Positions 1 through 5,635 of a stretch of 6,676 nucleotides of DNA are shown in pieces (position 1 is the first letter of the stretch; the number at the start of each line of letters is the position of its first letter). The stretch is from Flavobacteriaceae bacterium (GTDB lineage: Bacteria; Bacteroidota; Bacteroidia; Flavobacteriales; Flavobacteriaceae). The notes below the pieces were generated by a model, which worked only from the letters and a program-made list of their open reading frames with translations, searched no databases and was not told the origin of the DNA. The position numbers and the translations under genes were made by a program. Location of the stretch: contig JALZVC010000242.1 of NCBI GenBank assembly GCA_023301205.1, positions 1 to 6,676 of the forward strand, written 5' to 3'.

Positions 1-490
1 ACACAAGATTAAAAGCATATTCTAAAGATAAAACGGATTTTCTAATGTAATTTTTCGATAAAAACCACAAAAATACGCCAAATTAAACCTTATCACAGAG
101 ATGAAAAATTTCTATTCTTAATAAACAAAGGCTGTCTAAGTCAACTAATGCAGAAAGAATTGGGGGAAATAAATCTGCGATTTATGGAAAATTAAGAAGG
201 AATTCAGATGGTTATAATTGTAGATAAAAAAAATAACTCAAAGGAAGTGTGAGTCAATACACTTTAAAAAAAAAAGCTCGCTGAAAGAATATATATATTC
301 TACTATAAATACTTTTAAAAAAAATATCTATTTTAAGAGCTATTTAAGAGGCTTTCCATTTAAATTAACTACTAGCAACTAGAAAAAAATATAACTCTTC
401 TAAGAGCTCCTGAAGGCTTAAATAATAATAAATTAAATCTATCGTTATATTTTTATGATAAAAATATTTTATTAAAAATAAAAATAAATT
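1..490. other. AT-rich intergenic region without a recognisable gene
   Basis: This stretch is strongly AT-rich and broken by stop codons in all frames, and I see no coding region or RNA gene that I can support. It holds several small perfect inverted repeats: 169-185 (7-bp arms ATAAATC/GATTTAT around TGC), 245-264 (AAGTGT/ACACTT) and 286-301 (a 16-bp palindrome made mostly of alternating A and T). In such AT-rich DNA these can arise by chance. None has a T-run that would make it a convincing terminator. The downstream end merges into the promoter of the tRNA unit. Confidence 0.6.
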
Positions 491-498
491 TACGTTTG
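491..498 (+). promoter_or_regulatory. Probable -7 promoter box for the tRNA-Gly/tRNA-Leu unit
   Basis: The sequence TACGTTTG matches the Bacteroidetes sigma-A -7 consensus TAnnTTTG exactly. At the expected 19-bp spacing upstream lies TTA (469-471) instead of the consensus TTG, a two-out-of-three match. Transcription would start near 505, about 60 nt before the first tRNA. The second tRNA has no comparable box of its own, so both are probably read from here. The assignment is inference from consensus and position. Confidence 0.45.
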
Positions 499-539
499 TG
501 ATATCCATAAAAGTCTTAGATTTGCCAACTCTTGAGAAA

Positions 540-556
540 TTAAGAAACGTTCTTAA
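540..556 (+). other. Leader hairpin just upstream of tRNA-Gly
   Basis: Perfect 7-bp inverted repeat, TTAAGAA and TTCTTAA around the triplet ACG, ending 10 nt before the mature 5' end of tRNA-Gly. It would lie in the tRNA precursor leader. It could be a processing or regulatory structure, or a chance palindrome. Confidence 0.3.
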
Positions 557-566
557 ACAAAAATTC

Positions 567-639
567 GCGAAAATAGCTCAGCTGGTAGAGCGCCACCTTG
601 CCAAGGTGGAGGTCGCGGGTTCAAATCCCGTTTTTCGCT
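567..639 (+). tRNA. tRNA-Gly, anticodon GCC
   Basis: A complete 73-nt cloverleaf can be folded by hand. The acceptor stem is 567-573 (GCGAAAA) with 632-638 (TTTTCGC), and the discriminator is T639. The D arm uses GCTC 576-579 with GAGC 588-591. The anticodon stem CCACC/GGTGG (593-597/605-609) frames the loop TTGCCAA with GCC at 600-602. The T arm is 615-631 with loop TTCAAAT. The 3' CCA is not encoded and must be added enzymatically. It decodes GGC/GGU glycine codons. It is the first member of a probable two-tRNA transcript with tRNA-Leu 122 nt downstream. Confidence 0.97.
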
Positions 640-652
640 CTGCTTCGATACA

Positions 653-676
653 TTTTTCAACCTTTGGGTTGAAAAA
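653..676 (+). other. Stem-loop between the two tRNAs
   Basis: A perfect 10-bp inverted repeat, TTTTTCAACC (653-662) and GGTTGAAAAA (667-676), closes a TTTG loop 14 nt after tRNA-Gly. There is no U-run after it on either strand, so it is a poor intrinsic terminator. It is more plausibly a precursor structure separating the two tRNAs, for example a processing site. Confidence 0.4.
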
Positions 677-761
677 ACACTCAGCAACCCTCAAACGGTT
701 AATGAATTTAAAATCGAATAATACATACCAATAATGGCTGCGCAGTGAGCGGATCCGAATC

Positions 762-847
762 GCTCGAGTGGTGGAATTGGTAGACACGCTGGACTTAAAA
801 TCCAGTGGTCAGTAATGGCCGTACGGGTTCAAGTCCCGTCTCGAGTA
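762..847 (+). tRNA. tRNA-Leu, anticodon TAA
   Basis: An 86-nt class II tRNA. The acceptor stem GCTCGAG (762-768) pairs with CTCGAGT (840-846), with a terminal G-U pair and discriminator A847. The anticodon stem CTGGA/TCCAG (789-793/801-805) frames loop CTTAAAA, with TAA at 796-798. The long variable arm typical of tRNA-Leu has a GGTC/GGCC stem (807-810/817-820). The T arm is ACGGG/CCCGT around TTCAAGT. The 3' CCA is not encoded. It reads UUA leucine codons, which are frequent in a low-GC genome. It is followed at once by an intrinsic terminator. Confidence 0.97.
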
Positions 848-848
848 C

Positions 849-879
849 AAAAGCTTCATCTTAAGATGAAGCTTTTTTT
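849..879 (+). terminator. Intrinsic terminator of the tRNA unit
   Basis: A perfect 12-bp inverted repeat (849-860 with 865-876), loop TTAA, runs into seven T residues (873-879), starting one base after tRNA-Leu position 847 plus C848. This is a strong rho-independent terminator on the plus strand and marks the end of the tRNA-Gly/tRNA-Leu transcript. Confidence 0.9.
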
Positions 880-900
880 ATTTAAATTCATATGGGTTTA

Positions 901-918
901 TCCCGATAGCTATAGGGA
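901..918. repeat. 18-bp near-perfect palindrome, flavobacterial intergenic type
   Basis: The sequence TCCCGATAGCTATAGGGA is palindromic except for one mismatched pair (G905 against A914). From memory, the fully symmetric version with core CCCGATAGCTATCGGG recurs between genes in many flavobacterial genomes. This copy lies between two convergent terminator hairpins, a typical place for such repeats. The repeat identity rests on recall, not on a search. Confidence 0.5.
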
Positions 919-930
919 CACGTATTCAGT

Positions 931-964
931 AAAAAAAACTTCATCTTTATGATGAGATTTTTTT
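931..964 (-). terminator. Probable mutS terminator, possibly bidirectional
   Basis: On the minus strand seven A residues, a CATC/GATG core around a 5-nt loop, and a run of eight T residues form an imperfect hairpin with one C-A mismatch and one G-U pair, 65 nt past the mutS stop. The A-run and T-run flanks mean it could also act on the plus strand as a backup for the tRNA unit. Its core CTTCATCTT (939-947) repeats that of the tRNA terminator (854-862). Confidence 0.55.
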
Positions 965-1029
965 ATGAAAATATTTCTAGATAAATAATTCAAAACACAC
1001 AGAACTTAGTAAGTAAGATTTCAAAAAAA

Positions 1030-3693
1030 TCAGCTCTTTTTTACTGTCGCACTTTTCTGCAACATACGTTTCATTTCATTTAACTTCATTAAAGCCTCTA
1101 CGGGAGTAAGGGTATCAATATCAATACCAGAAATCTCGTCGCGCAGCTCTTCTAGTAAAGGATCATCTAGCTTAAAGAAACTAAGTTGCATTTCTTCTTC
1201 AGATATTTTCTTAATTTGATCACTCAACTCTTCGGAAGAGTGAGATTTCTCTAAACGTTTTAAAATTTTGTTAGCACGGTTCAAAACCGCTTGCGGCATT
1301 CCTGCCATCTTAGCAACGTGAATTCCAAAAGAATGATGTGATCCGCCCGGTACTAATTTCCGAAGAAATAAAACATCATCTTTTAATTCTTTAACCGAAA
1401 CGTTATAGTTTTTAATCCTTGGAAAGGTCTCTGTCATTTCATTAATCTCGTGATAATGCGTTGCAAACAATACTTTTGCATGGCTAGGATGCTCGTGTAA
1501 ATATTCACTAATCGCCCATGCAATAGAAATACCATCATAAGTACTTGTACCACGACCTATCTCATCCAGTAACACGAGACTGCGCTCACTTATATTATTA
1601 AGTATACTCGCCGTCTCATTCATCTCTACCATAAAAGTAGACTCGCCCATACTAATATTATCACTCGCTCCTACTCGAGTAAAAATCTTATCAACCACAC
1701 CCATTCGTACACTACCAGCAGGAACAAAACTACCCATTTGTGCTAGCAATACAATTAAAGCTGTTTGTCGTAAAATTGCAGATTTACCACTCATGTTAGG
1801 CCCTGTAATCATAATAATCTGCTGATGCTCTCTATCAAGACACACATCATTACTTATAAAAGGAGCATCTGGCGGCAATTGTTTTTCTATCACAGGATGA
1901 CGCCCCTCTTTAATGTCTAGGTCTGTAGTATCGTCAAAAACGGGTCTTGTGTAATTTGCTTCTACCGCTTGCGTGGCAAAAGAGCCCAGACAATCCATCT
2001 CTGCAATGAGCTTTGCGTTTTGCTGCACCGGCGATATATATTGTAACATCCATTGGACTAACTTTACAAAAATCTCTTGCTCTAAAGCACCAATTTTCTC
2101 CTCTGCGCCCAGTATTTTAGACTCGTATACTTTAAGTTCTTCTGTAATATATCGTTCTGCATTTACTAACGTTTGTTTTCTAATCCAATCTTCTGGCACC
2201 TTATCTTTGTGCGTGTTACGTACTTCTATATAATAGCCAAACACATTATTACTTGCTATTTTTAAAGAGGTAATTCCTGTTCGCTCTGTCTCCCTGACCA
2301 GCATTTGATCTAGATATTCCTTTCCGCCCGTAGCAATCGCTCGTAATTCATCCAGCTCTTCGTGAAAGCCAGAAGCAATCGCATTTCCTTTTAATATGTT
2401 TACAGGTGCTTCTTCATTAATAGTTTCCTTAATTTTATTACGCAACACCTCACACTCTTGCAGTTGTTCGCTCAGTATTTTTAAAGACTCGTTTTTACTA
2501 GCTTCGGAAATATTCTTGACTGGCACCACAGCTTCTAAAGAATTTTTAAGCTGTATCACCTCTCTCGGGCTAATCTTCCCCGTGGCTACCTTAGAAATTA
2601 ATCGCTCTAAATCGCCAATGCGTTTTATGTTTGTTTTAATCTTATCTAAAACCTGGGATTCTTCTTGCAAATAACTCACCACCTCGTTACGGCGCGTTAT
2701 CTTCTCGACATTTTTAAGCGGCAGCGCCATCCAGCGTTTTAGCATACGCCCACCCATAGGCGATATTGTCTTATCTATCACATCTAATAAGGTTACTGCA
2801 TTCTGTTGGTTGCTATGATACAACTCTAGGTTTCTAATCGTAAAACGATCCATCCACACGTATTCATCTTCTGCAATACGGGCTACTTTTGTGATGTGTT
2901 GTAGTCTGTTGTGTTGGGTTTCTCCTAGATAATGTAGGGCTGCCCCACTTGCGATAATTCCGTTTTCTAGATGATCTATCCCAAAACCTTTAAGGTTTTT
3001 TGTATCAAATTGCTTCTTTAAAGTTTCATCTGCATAGTCTTTCTGAAATACCCAATCTTCCAGATGAAATACATGAAAATTGTCGCCAAAGGTGTCAGAA
3101 AAAAGCTTTCGTTTTTGTTTACTAAAAAGCACTTCACTAGGATTAAAGTTTTGCAGAAGCTTATCAATATATTCTGCATTTCCTTCACTAGTTAAAAACT
3201 CTCCTGTTGAGATATCTAAAAAAGAAACTCCAATTCTCTGACTTTTTTGACTTCTTGAGCCTTTGGTGAGATTCCCGCCTGCGAGAGAACCAAAGTGTAC
3301 CGCAGCTAAAAAATTATTAGATTTTGACTGTAGTATATCATCATTAAGCGCAACACCAGGCGTCACTAATTCTGTAACTCCTCTTTTGACAATAGTTTTT
3401 GTCATTTTAGGGTCTTCCAGTTGGTCGCAAATAGCAACACGACATCCTGCCATCACTAGCTTAGGTAAATAGGTGTTTAAAGAATGATGTGGAAATCCTG
3501 CGAGTTCAATTTTTTCTCCACCATTATTTCTGGCGGTTAATGTAATGTTTAATATCCCAGCAGCTTTGATAGCATCTTCTCCAAAGGTTTCATAAAAATC
3601 GCCCACTCTAAATAATAACAACGCATCAGGATATTTTACCTTGATGGCATTGTATTGCTTCATTAAAGGAGTGACTTTTTTTGGCTTGCTCAT
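1030..3693 (-). CDS. mutS: DNA mismatch repair protein MutS
   Basis: MutS binds base mismatches and small loops as a dimer and recruits MutL using ATP. With the start chosen here it is 887 aa (E. coli MutS is 853). The mismatch-reading Phe-x-Glu motif is F33-Y34-E35. The Walker A motif GPNMSGKS is at 631-638, Walker B LVLLDE at 706-711, and the ABC-type signature SMGESTF at 681-687. QLSFF at 836-840 matches the sliding-clamp binding motif known from Bacillus MutS. A conserved acidic tail with a PVEAL motif follows. The frame stays open 31 codons upstream to 3786, but that extension is not MutS-like and overlaps a likely promoter. The usual MSKPKK start is preceded by GGAAAG. Residues 136-153 look like an in-frame repeat insertion of about 15 residues in the connector domain. 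The gene is the last of four on this strand. Confidence 0.97.
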   Translation of the reverse strand: MSKPKKVTPLMKQYNAIKVKYPDALLLFRVGDFYETFGEDAIKAAGILNITLTARNNGGEKIELAGFPHHSLNTYLPKLVMAGCRVAICDQLEDPKMTKTIVKRGVTELVTPGVALNDDILQSKSNNFLAAVHFGSLAGGNLTKGSRSQKSQRIGVSFLDISTGEFLTSEGNAEYIDKLLQNFNPSEVLFSKQKRKLFSDTFGDNFHVFHLEDWVFQKDYADETLKKQFDTKNLKGFGIDHLENGIIASGAALHYLGETQHNRLQHITKVARIAEDEYVWMDRFTIRNLELYHSNQQNAVTLLDVIDKTISPMGGRMLKRWMALPLKNVEKITRRNEVVSYLQEESQVLDKIKTNIKRIGDLERLISKVATGKISPREVIQLKNSLEAVVPVKNISEASKNESLKILSEQLQECEVLRNKIKETINEEAPVNILKGNAIASGFHEELDELRAIATGGKEYLDQMLVRETERTGITSLKIASNNVFGYYIEVRNTHKDKVPEDWIRKQTLVNAERYITEELKVYESKILGAEEKIGALEQEIFVKLVQWMLQYISPVQQNAKLIAEMDCLGSFATQAVEANYTRPVFDDTTDLDIKEGRHPVIEKQLPPDAPFISNDVCLDREHQQIIMITGPNMSGKSAILRQTALIVLLAQMGSFVPAGSVRMGVVDKIFTRVGASDNISMGESTFMVEMNETASILNNISERSLVLLDEIGRGTSTYDGISIAWAISEYLHEHPSHAKVLFATHYHEINEMTETFPRIKNYNVSVKELKDDVLFLRKLVPGGSHHSFGIHVAKMAGMPQAVLNRANKILKRLEKSHSSEELSDQIKKISEEEMQLSFFKLDDPLLEELRDEISGIDIDTLTPVEALMKLNEMKRMLQKSATVKKS
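3235..3288 (-). repeat. In-frame repeat-like insertion within mutS
   Basis: These 18 codons ([18 protein letters not shown]) separate HFG from the conserved [12 protein letters not shown] strand. E. coli MutS has a much shorter turn here, about 15 residues less by recalled comparison. The DNA is structured: CTTTGGT (3261-3267) and ACCAAAG (3289-3295) are perfect inverted arms around a TTCCCGCCTGCGAGAGAA core that itself nearly folds. The core resembles the TTCCCGC-type palindromes common between genes in Bacteroidetes. Adjacent codons hold a short tandem AGTCAA/AGTCAG. The repeat-insertion reading is inference. Confidence 0.5.
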
Positions 3694-3699
3694 GTGCTT

Positions 3700-3713
3700 T
3701 CCACAAAAGTGGA
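3700..3713 (-). promoter_or_regulatory. Small hairpin over the mutS ribosome binding region
   Basis: TCCAC and GTGGA pair around TTTT, ending 6 nt before the chosen mutS ATG. The GGA of the 3' arm is also part of the only SD-like sequence (GGAAAG), so folding would partly hide it. The stem is only 5 bp; any effect on translation is speculative. Confidence 0.25.
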
Positions 3714-3722
3714 TCTCTTTTT

Positions 3723-3730
3723 CAAAATTA
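3723..3730 (-). promoter_or_regulatory. Candidate -7 promoter box for mutS
   Basis: On the minus strand this reads TAATTTTG, an exact match to TAnnTTTG. Transcription would begin about 20-25 nt before the ATG at 3693, which excludes translation of the upstream in-frame extension. The -33 position (GCT at the 19-bp spacing) does not match TTG, so this is a weak candidate. Confidence 0.3.
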
Positions 3731-3890
3731 AAGCCATGACATTCTTCACAGCTTAACAATGTATTGTAAGTTATAAAAATAATCAAACTCTTAAAATTTC
3801 TGTAGTTATATACTAACTGAGTTATGCACTTTTAAAGAGGAGAATGACTGATTTATTAACAAGTCTCAAAGAAAATGAGAGCGAAGCTGC

Positions 3891-3981
3891 TTTTGTCAGT
3901 CTGAGCCTGTCGAAGACCCGCAATGATATGATATAATCAGGACACACTCGTAAGCACTTCGACAAGCTCAGTATGACAAAA
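3891..3981. repeat. REPIN-like inverted repeat pair between osmC and mutS
   Basis: Two 25-nt arms (3891-3915 and 3957-3981) are inverted copies with 22 of 25 positions matching, separated by 41 nt. Each arm carries a GAGC-(C/T)-TGTCGA core and can form its own small hairpin: a 2-bp outer stem, tandem G-A mismatches, then a G-C pair closing a 5-nt loop. The sequence is of a kind I recall as highly repeated between genes in Bacteroidetes and other bacteria. It fills most of the gene-free 303-nt gap between the two genes, and the rest holds only the mutS leader and promoter candidate. Confidence 0.75.
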
Positions 3982-3996
3982 CTTGGTGACAGGATG

Positions 3997-4437
3997 CTAA
4001 CTCACCTCTTCCCCATTCACAAAAATACTATGCGTTACAGGAACACTATTTGCCATTGTTATAGAAACAGAACAGTATTTTTCAAAACTCAACTGACCAG
4101 CACGCTTTGCTTTTGCAGGATCTATATCCCCTTCTAGAAAAATAGAAACATGCATTCTTGAAAACGGTTTAGCTTCTTTGACTTCGTGTCTTTCGCCCTC
4201 AATTTCCATCGTATAACTCGTCACTTCTTGTCGTTGCTTTTTAAGAATGTAAATAATATCTATAGCGCTACAGCCGCCCACACCCATTAAAAGCAATTCC
4301 ATAGGGCTAGCGCCCTTAGCATTGTCTTGAGAGGTGTTATCTATTAAAACAGGTGTTTTTGTTTTCCCTAATGCCTCAAATAAGTAATCATCGTTTTTAC
4401 GGGCAAGGGTAACATTTAAAGAAGTTTTAGTTTTCAT
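3997..4437 (-). CDS. OsmC/Ohr-family protein, YhfA-like
   Basis: A 146-aa protein of the OsmC/Ohr superfamily, small cytoplasmic dimeric proteins that often reduce organic hydroperoxides with a cysteine pair. Both expected cysteines are present: Cys56 in the GGCSAIDI motif at the start of the central helix and Cys122 in EKYCSVS. The ASPMELLLMGVGGCSAID stretch and the EKYCSV motif resemble E. coli YhfA more than OsmC or Ohr themselves, so the exact substrate is unknown. Length is normal for the family. The ATG follows an AT-rich leader with no clear SD, as is usual in Bacteroidetes. It lies 39 nt after metF, so it may be co-transcribed with it, although a candidate promoter of its own sits in that gap. 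I see nothing truncated or inserted. Confidence 0.9.
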   Translation of the reverse strand: MKTKTSLNVTLARKNDDYLFEALGKTKTPVLIDNTSQDNAKGASPMELLLMGVGGCSAIDIIYILKKQRQEVTSYTMEIEGERHEVKEAKPFSRMHVSIFLEGDIDPAKAKRAGQLSFEKYCSVSITMANSVPVTHSIFVNGEEVS

Positions 4438-4459
4438 AAAAAAATATTAATTAGGAGTA

Positions 4460-4467
4460 CAAAAATA
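4460..4467 (-). promoter_or_regulatory. Candidate -7 promoter box for the OsmC-family gene
   Basis: On the minus strand this reads TATTTTTG, matching TAnnTTTG, in the 39-nt gap after metF. Transcription would start about 15 nt before the ATG. No good TTG lies at the -33 position, which would fall at the metF stop codon. The box may be fortuitous in this T-rich stretch. Confidence 0.3.
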
Positions 4468-4476
4468 AGAACCTAT

Positions 4477-5433
4477 TTAAAATAATGTGCTCGCCACCGC
4501 TTTAATATTATCACTTTTTCCCATAGAATAATAATGCAATACAGGTACACCGGCAGCAATTAACTCTTTACTTTGCTGTGTACACCACTCCACTCCTACT
4601 TGTCTTACGGCCTTATTGTCCTTACATTTTATAACCTCCATAATCAAATCGTCAGGCATCTCAAGACTAAAACGATGTGGTATTAAATTAAGTTGCTTTT
4701 TTGTAGCAAGCGGCTTGAGGCCAGGAATAATAGGCACTGTAATTCCAGCAACCCTGCATTTATCTACAAAAGTAAAATACTTCGCATTGTCAAAGAACAT
4801 TTGCGTGACGATATAATTAGCGCCATTTTTTATTTTCTTTTTCAAGAAGTGAATATCACTATCTAGGCTTGGCGCCTCCATATGCTTTTCTGGATACCCT
4901 GCTACGGCAATACAAAAATCTGTTTCGGCTTGATTAAGTATCTCCGCATCTAAGTATTTTCCTTTATTTAATGCAGCAATTTGTTTTACCAAATCACTAG
5001 CAAATGAATGCCCGTGCTTCTCTCGCGTAAAATATGTTTCACTTTTTACCGCATCGCCACGTAAAGCCATCACATTGTCAATACCCAAAAAACCAAGGTC
5101 AATCAAAAAATTCTCCGTGTCTTCTTTAGTAAAGCCTCCGCACAAAATATGTGGTATTGCATCTACTTGGTATTTATTTTGTATTGCCGCACAAATACCT
5201 ACAGTCCCAGGGCGCTTACGCACTACTTTTTTCTGCAATAGTCCTTTCTCCAACTCTTTATACACATACTCCTCTCTATGATAGGTAACATCAATAAAAG
5301 GCGGATTGAACTCCATCAACGGATCCATCTGATCAAATATTTGTTTGATATTTTGCCCCTTTAAAGGTGGTAATATTTCAAATGAAAATTGTGTGTTTCC
5401 ATTCGCATTTTTTATGTGATCTGTTACTTTCAT
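4477..5433 (-). CDS. metF: 5,10-methylenetetrahydrofolate reductase
   Basis: This FAD enzyme reduces 5,10-methylene-THF to 5-methyl-THF, the methyl donor for MetH. The 318-aa product has the length and order of a bacterial MetF TIM barrel. FSFEILPP (16-23) contains Glu19, the counterpart of catalytic E. coli Glu28. ALRGD (123-127) carries the Asp that contacts the flavin (E. coli Asp120). AGYPEKHMEAP (178-188) and GANYIVTQMFFD with Gln211 (E. coli Gln183) contribute to flavin and folate binding, and GVPVLHYYSMG near the C-terminus is the usual closing strand. The ATG is preceded by AGAAG at very close spacing. Upstream metH, 202 nt away on the same strand, is the next enzyme of the pathway. 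I found no SAM riboswitch or clear promoter in that gap, so transcription with metH is possible. Confidence 0.97.
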   Translation of the reverse strand: MKVTDHIKNANGNTQFSFEILPPLKGQNIKQIFDQMDPLMEFNPPFIDVTYHREEYVYKELEKGLLQKKVVRKRPGTVGICAAIQNKYQVDAIPHILCGGFTKEDTENFLIDLGFLGIDNVMALRGDAVKSETYFTREKHGHSFASDLVKQIAALNKGKYLDAEILNQAETDFCIAVAGYPEKHMEAPSLDSDIHFLKKKIKNGANYIVTQMFFDNAKYFTFVDKCRVAGITVPIIPGLKPLATKKQLNLIPHRFSLEMPDDLIMEVIKCKDNKAVRQVGVEWCTQQSKELIAAGVPVLHYYSMGKSDNIKAVASTLF

Positions 5434-5635
5434 TCTTCTGTTTAGTTTATGCTGAGTATATACAATCGCTCAGAATATAGTTTTTATTTTTTACAATTAT
5501 TTCTTATTTAAATTTCTCCATCCCCACACTTGACCCTCTCCTAAATATTAAAATCTGCCATTTATTTCAAATTCCCATTAGAGAGAGGGGAACTTCTCTT
5601 TTTCCCTTTTCCAATTTTGGTTAATTACGTATCTC
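5434..5635. other. metH-metF intergenic region
   Basis: This 202-nt gap has no gene. It holds an interrupted inverted repeat (5534-5589) and, nearer metF, short arms CTGAG and CTCAG around a 12-nt loop on the minus strand (5457-5478 region). No exact TAnnTTTG box, SAM-riboswitch core or strong terminator was seen. Confidence 0.5.
5534..5589. repeat. Interrupted CCCTCTC/GAGAGGG inverted repeat
   Basis: Arm CCCTCTCCTAA (5534-5544) is inverted as TTAGAGAGAGGG (5578-5589), with one single-base gap and a 33-nt AT-rich spacer. Neighbouring CCCC-rich bases (5522-5525) add to the likeness to the CCCTCTCC...GGAGAGGGG repeats I recall between genes in Bacteroidetes. There is no U-run after it on the minus strand, so it is not a standard metH terminator. 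It may still protect the mRNA 3' end or simply be a mobile repeat. Confidence 0.5.

Noticed and set aside
498..734. 78-codon plus-strand frame reading through tRNA-Gly (peptide AQLVERHLAKVEVAGSNPV)
   Set aside because: The central part is simply the translation of the tRNA gene. Such peptides are a familiar annotation artefact, and the frame has no other protein-like features.
578..787. 69-codon minus-strand frame ending in KTGFEPATSTLARWRSTS
   Set aside because: It is the antisense of tRNA-Gly and overlaps tRNA-Leu. This peptide is a well-known spurious prediction opposite tRNA genes.
3694..3786. 31-residue N-terminal extension of MutS containing CEECH and FCGKH, which looks vaguely zinc-binding
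   Set aside because: MutS proteins start close to the MSKPKK position. The extension overlaps the TAATTTTG box and the 5' leader hairpin, and no other evidence of coding is visible.
3844..3936. 30-codon plus-strand frame with a good SD-like GAGGAG just before its ATG
   Set aside because: Its second half is the translated repeat arm. It has no recognisable similarity, and strong SD sequences are not a reliable signal in this phylum.
5610..5620. CCAATTTTGG as a possible metH terminator
   Set aside because: The stem would be only 4 bp around 2 nt with no T-run after it on the minus strand.
5434..5635. SAM riboswitch or other methionine-responsive leader before metF
   Set aside because: I looked for a multi-stem conserved leader because of the pathway context. 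I found only a 5-bp stem and the CCCTCTC repeat, with no recognisable riboswitch core.
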